DNA from: Psettodes erumei
Taxonomy: Eukaryota; Chordata; Actinopteri; Pleuronectiformes; Psettodidae
Assembly (NCBI GenBank): GCA_016785225.1
Contig: JAFBJZ010000603.1
Location: 1,465,001-1,529,000 of the forward strand
DNA: 64,000 nt
Reading direction: 5' to 3'
Under the pieces are notes generated by a model, which was not told the origin of the DNA, made no database searches, and worked only from the letters and a program-made list of their open reading frames with translations. Made by a program: the position numbers and the translations under genes. Positions 59,171-64,000 of the stretch are shown here, in pieces; the stretch's first letter is position 1, and each line of letters starts with the position of its first letter.

Positions 59171-62100
59171 GGATGATAGCTCGGTCATTCGCGGCGTCGG
59201 TGGCACTTATCGATTCGGAGCGAGATGCTCCGGCGGAATGGAGCCCCTCGTCTTTTCGGGGGTTTTAAATAACCGGAGAGCGGAAACGCACGGCGTGTCG
59301 GGGAAACAACAGAAAGCGTCGTCCCGACCCCTTCGGAACGCCCATTCCGTTTCTCCGCGTTCTGAGAGAAATTTGAAAAAAAAAAAATCTGGCAGACTTC
59401 CGCAGGAATCAATTCATCTCCGAAGATAGCTGACATCCCCGTACATGTGTTGTACGGCGCTAACACTACAAGTGCCGGGACCAATTATGCGTTGTTTCCC
59501 TGAGGCAAGACGGGAGACGGGCGGGCCCCGCAGTTCGCCGCGCCGCTCTTCCAAAATACCCCTCTGCGTGCCAAAAGCAATTTAACCTGTCAAGGCGAGA
59601 GTTCGGCGCGTGCGTTTGGAAACAGCCCAATAAATTAGGCAAAAGACGAAAACGCCGGCCAAGAAGTTTGACTCGGACGTCTTTTTTGCTAAACAAACAA
59701 AATGGTCCGTTTCTGAAGCGCGAATAACAATAATAAGAGAAAAAAAAATAATTCCAACTGCGTCGTACGCTATGTTGGGTTCTCTCTCCGTTTCATGAGT
59801 TCAAACATCAGCCCAAATTGAATTAAGAAAAAAAAAAAAAGTCTTTTGAATTAACAAGACACATAACTTGTTTGTGCACCCCCCCCCCCAGGAAAGAGGG
59901 AATCCTCAAATGCTTATTCCACACAGCCTCCGGCTTTCTCTTTTCAAGTCTCACTTCACACGAGTGGCTCCCTCACGTCTGCAGCTCGCTGTCTCCGCCC
60001 GACGGCACGCGCCGCGCCGTGACCTTCAAAGGAAACGTTGACGCCGGCCGTCACCGCGACCACGGAAAAACCGTCGACGTGGGGGGGGCGTTTGATCGAC
60101 GATGGCCGGCGCCTGAGATGCGCTGAAAGCAGCGTGGGAGGCGAATAACGTGACAAAAAAAACACAAAACGAATCAGAAATGAAGCCAGCGAAAGCTTCA
60201 AAGTCGCGTGTTTTTTTCGCAATCAGGATGCAGCCTCATGTTTCATTATTGCAGCATGCAGGTACAGCAGAGCGCGAGGCGGCGCAAATCGGGGCTCCGG
60301 AGTGCGTCGCATGTCGGGAGATGCCGGTGCCTCAAAATCCCACTTTAATGGCTTTCTATATGAGGCTATATACAGTATCTGCGGTGTTAACTTCCTGCTC
60401 GAGGGTGTGTGTGTGTGTGTGTGTGTGCTTTTTCATCACCTTGCTGCAGCTGTAAAGGCCTCCCCCGCCACGGGCCTTCCTGATTGAGAAGGCGGGCTCC
60501 TTTTTTTTTTTTTACGGTCCGGAGCGCTCTGAACTTTACGAGAGCGACAGCGGTCCTTCCGTCCCGTAGCTCCCGGCTGAAATATCATGTTTGTTTATCT
60601 CTGGAGAGAATTTATTCTGCTGATTCATTGGCTGGCGCTCCCGCGACGGCTGGAGGAATTCGATTTTCTCTTTATTTATTCGCCTCATTGTTCCTCCCGT
60701 GGAAGACCGGTCTCTTGCACGATACCGGGAGGGGGGGGACTTCCTTTTGGCCCTCGCCATGGTCTCCCGTGGAACGAGATTAGAGAGAGAGAAAAGGAAA
60801 CGAGAGATAGAGGGCAGGGGACGTAATAGAGCTGTTATTCACTGTAATCTGAATCCCTCCTCTTGTTTTTTTTTGCTTTCACCTTCAAACGAGCCGCTTA
60901 TATTAAATAAACACGTCAATATGCTGAAGCGATCGCATTTGAACGGCCGACCAGTTAAGAGGAGTTTTTTTTAGCGGACTTTTTTGCGCTGTAACCGGAT
61001 ATATTTACGATGACTCGCAAAAGGGCAAAAATATTCAGCGGCTGAGGCATGTAATTCCGATGCATTGTCCAATATATTACAATTACAGAGCTGGTAACCG
61101 GCAAACCCCCTCCTACCATGAAGTCTATTCCCACTTATTACGGAAGTTTATGATTTGAGACGGTGGCGTCTTGATGTGGTCTGGGATTCATTACGGATGA
61201 CATTGAGGAACGATGAAGCGTGGTCGCCAGGGGAAAAAAAACCCCAACAACAACAGAAAAAAACTGGCCCGGAACGGTTTGGGGGGGTGGGTCACTGTGG
61301 CTGTGAAATGCCTCGCAGACCTGCGAGACGAAACAAGGGGAAAAAAAAGGACCCCCCCTCCATTTGTTTGGTTCACGAGGTTTGGTTTGGGACGAGTCAG
61401 GGGCGCGGGGGGGGCGACACGCCTTGCCGTTTTCTCACTCCTCCTGCAGGTTTTCACGCATCTGATGTGCGATCGGCAGCCGACGCGCGACTGCGCCGCC
61501 GAGCGGAAAGCCCTCCAAAGCCGCAGGGAGGAGGGGTCACGTAGTCCTTTGGTTCCACCGGGAGCCACGAAGGGAAGCCGGAGCGGGAACCTCTCTCAGA
61601 GTGAGCGCGCGGTGGGCGGGGCCAATCACGTGTTGGTTTCAGGCTGACTTTTCTCACCCGCGCTCGTGCGGTAACGTCGTTTTGCAACACGAATCCCGAT
61701 CGTTCCTCGTACCCGCTCAGACGGTGCCGGGCCACGCTCTGCTTCCAACGCCACATTTTTTTCACATTGTAGAAAATAACGAAAGTATAAATAAAAGAAT
61801 TCACGTTCTCGCTGCGTTGTGACAATAGCGGCTCCTGTGAACACATTTAATCGCGCTCCCCTCTGCGCCCGCGACGTGCCGACGCGCCGCCGACGCGAAC
61901 TTGGAACAACCGCGGCGCCGGGGTGTGACATGCACGCGGGAATGTTTTGTGAACCCGTGTAAACAACACCTCAGATGGGAGGTAAACATTATTGGAAACG
62001 ACTATGCCGCGAGTGGGCCTCTAATATCTCTACAAACACGGAAAAAAACAAAAACAAAAACAAAAAAACTTGGGACGTGGCGCCGTATAACTCCTGGTGA

Positions 62101-62929
62101 CATATTTATGATGTTGGATAATGACGCGGGGCGCGGCGCCTCGCCACGAATATTGTTTTCGTCCTGAAGGGGCTCAGAACCTGCTTTCCCAAAATGAAAA
62201 GAATGTCACGCTTTGCGTAGCGTGACTGCGAGCAAACCGCTCATAACAGGGATGAGAGGAGCTGATTGGCCACGGTCACCTCGGGCCTTCACCACCGCGA
62301 CCGGTGGCACTCGTGATGCCCCCCCCTCCCCTGCGTGCAAACTCACTGCTGGTATGTCACACTGTGTGGAAACGCACTGCGTTAGCATCGGGGCAGCAGA
62401 TTCGTCGGAGCACCGCCTCTCGTGCGGGGCGCTTTTCCGTCCCGCGTCCGATGGCAGGACACGCCGGTGATTTAATGCGCTGTGAGCGGGGTACCTGTAG
62501 CTGGATGTTAATTGCCCCCCCCCCGGGGGTGGGGGGGAGCACTTCCGCCACTTCAGCGAGGTGTGCGCTTTGTGTCTGTAAGCCCATTGTGAGTTTTATC
62601 AAAGGGGATTCGATTAAAGCGATTGGATTTTCATGCTAAATTACTCTTTACCCCTCAAACGACCCGACGAATGAGAGAACAGCGCCACAGGCCCCTCCGA
62701 GCCGTGTGGTGCTGTGTGGCTTCACCAGCAGACGTGAGCCAGATTACATATATTTTATTTTCGCCTCCGAACGAACAAAAACGGAGCCGGCTCTGGGGTC
62801 AAGGCATCAAGGAAAGTTCGGCCGATCCCCCCGCGCGTCGCAAAGTTTCCCGCACGGAGCGGCTTGCCGTTTGTTTGTCTCGGGGTGAAGCGGTGGTAAT
62901 GGATGCGGCACTTGATCAACGGGCGACAT
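59171..62929. other. CpG-rich noncoding stretch, nothing recognised
   Basis: Includes a GT run (60405-60427), A-rich runs near 59378 and 59828, G/C-rich tracts near 62515-62537 and an A+T-rich island at about 61045-61100. Frames up to 144 codons overlap on both strands without recognisable products. Confidence 0.42.
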
Positions 62930-63135
62930 GAGAAAATAATATGCCGTGAAAGTGACTTTTCATTTGCTGGCAGCACACATAACCACATTACACGCTAAAC
63001 ACAAGAAAAGCAGAAGGACAAAATTAAGGGCTGTTTTCTCTGATAGCTCTGGATCTAATTTGCATGACTTTGCATAATATAGTCCATAAAGGCAACAATA
63101 TTCATAATGTGACAGCCAAACAATATTTTCCTTGA
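62930..63135. promoter_or_regulatory. Candidate enhancer block with octamer and SOX sites
   Basis: A perfect octamer ATTTGCAT (63058-63065) is followed 4 bases later by TTTGCATAAT. AACAAT (63094-63099) then runs directly into ATTCATAATG, a composite SOX/POU-like arrangement. The surrounding 200 bp are A+T-rich, repeat-free and closed to coding. This is the best motif-supported regulatory block in the window. Confidence 0.5.
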
Positions 63136-64000
63136 TGGGGCGTCGGCATCCTTTGTACTTCGGATTCAAGGTGTGGGGGGGGGCCTGTCTGGGACAGAAC
63201 CAGAGGAACAAATAGGGAAAAGAAAGCCCGACACCTCCGCCGAGCTGCCGCCGAAAGTCCGCCATGACTGTCGTCATTAAGTCAGCCGGCGCCGGCTTCA
63301 GTTTGGTGTCATTAACCGAATTAGAAACCGAGAATTAAACAGGGGAGGGAAGTGGGTGATGGGATTCTTTTATTCTGAGTAATACCTGGGAGATATGCGG
63401 CGGCAGCTCCGTCAGGTCGAACAGCTGTTCGCCGTTCACTTACGCTCATTCCACTCTTCTCACGGTTTTTCGCACTTCGCTGGAAAACCCTCCTGTTTAA
63501 CGTCTCCCCCTTTGTGCACGCCGCCGGCCTTATTTCTGACACGGGGGGGGTTGCACGGAAGGAGCGAGACCCGTCTGGCATCTCGGCAGAAAAAAAAACA
63601 GAAGACTAATTACCTCCTGAAATAATTTAATGTCAGCCCTGGTGTGGGCCTCCCCTCAGCAGGACAGCTGAACAGGCCCAGCCCTCTGCCGGGAGATTCA
63701 TCTCTGTCAGCTTAGATAAACCTGTCGGCCATCACGCCGTTGGCACACACACCGTGTTCCTGGACCTGAGAAAAGAAAGGAGGGGGGAAAAAAAAAAAAA
63801 AACAGGCCCGATGAAGCTGTCCTGCCTCGCCTGCGCCGGAAAGAGACAGGAGGCCTAAATGAACACGAGCTTTCATTACCGCTCCCCTTTTTAGCACTTA
63901 GGAGGTGCATCTGTTATTTATTTATTTATTTATATTTTTTTATTTTTTGCAAATCACCTTTATCCTCCGCGAGCATCACCAGCATCGCTCTCTGCGGCGG
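63136..64000. other. Noncoding stretch to the window end
   Basis: Contains a G-rich run (63175-63183), an A16 run (about 63788-63803) and the TTTA repeat. Frames under 90 codons have no family resemblance. Confidence 0.45.
63914..63933. repeat. (TTTA)n microsatellite
   Basis: About five TTTA units are followed by T-rich sequence to about 63950. Confidence 0.9.

Noticed and set aside
1..64000. CRISPR arrays, operons, prophage or bacterial genes
   Set aside because: The dinucleotide repeats are simple microsatellites without spacers. Coding density, transposon types and repeat content are vertebrate.
1..64000. tRNA, rRNA or well-known microRNA genes
   Set aside because: No tRNA B-box with a matching cloverleaf, no rRNA segment and none of the common microRNA seeds in a hairpin were seen on reading through. 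A covariance-model scan was not possible.

Overview
The window is noncoding, intron-like or intergenic DNA from a ray-finned fish, probably a percomorph. I found no exon, host gene, tRNA, rRNA or CRISPR array that I can support. The organism is inferred from relics of Tc1-like and hAT transposons of kinds common in teleosts, from one copy of an interspersed repeat I associate with percomorphs, and from dense CA/GT microsatellites. All family assignments come from pattern memory; no database was searched.

Layout. Positions 1 to about 19 kb are A+T-leaning with modest CpG. This part holds most of the transposons: a truncated Tc1-like relic (5841-6206), a 531-bp hAT element with perfect 8-bp target duplications (7119-7649), a ~1.03-kb internally deleted ZBED/Ac-type hAT element with a broken transposase (11174-12203), and a ~1.4-kb Tc1-like element split by ~0.59 kb of unrelated DNA (14975-16387). 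From about 19.5 kb to the end the sequence is much richer in G+C and in CpG. It alternates CpG-dense blocks with short A+T-rich islands full of homeodomain, POU and SOX-like motifs. Two more repeat relics lie here: a percomorph repeat (30633-30985) and a strongly GC-shifted Tc1 C-terminal relic (45831-46070).

Interpretation. A 64-kb span with no recognisable exon and many island-like A+T-rich blocks resembles the regulatory desert or giant intron of a developmental transcription-factor gene. This is inference: conservation cannot be tested from one sequence, and I could not name the locus. The relics in the right half appear to have decayed toward G+C, so the high CpG may reflect a GC-biased substitution process rather than coding content. 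No undescribed gene system is evident. The most interesting points are the GC-biased transposon decay, the interrupted Tc1 element, a CLEAR-type E-box palindrome inside the hAT element, a 100-nt pure polypyrimidine tract, and clusters of structured regulatory-motif blocks.
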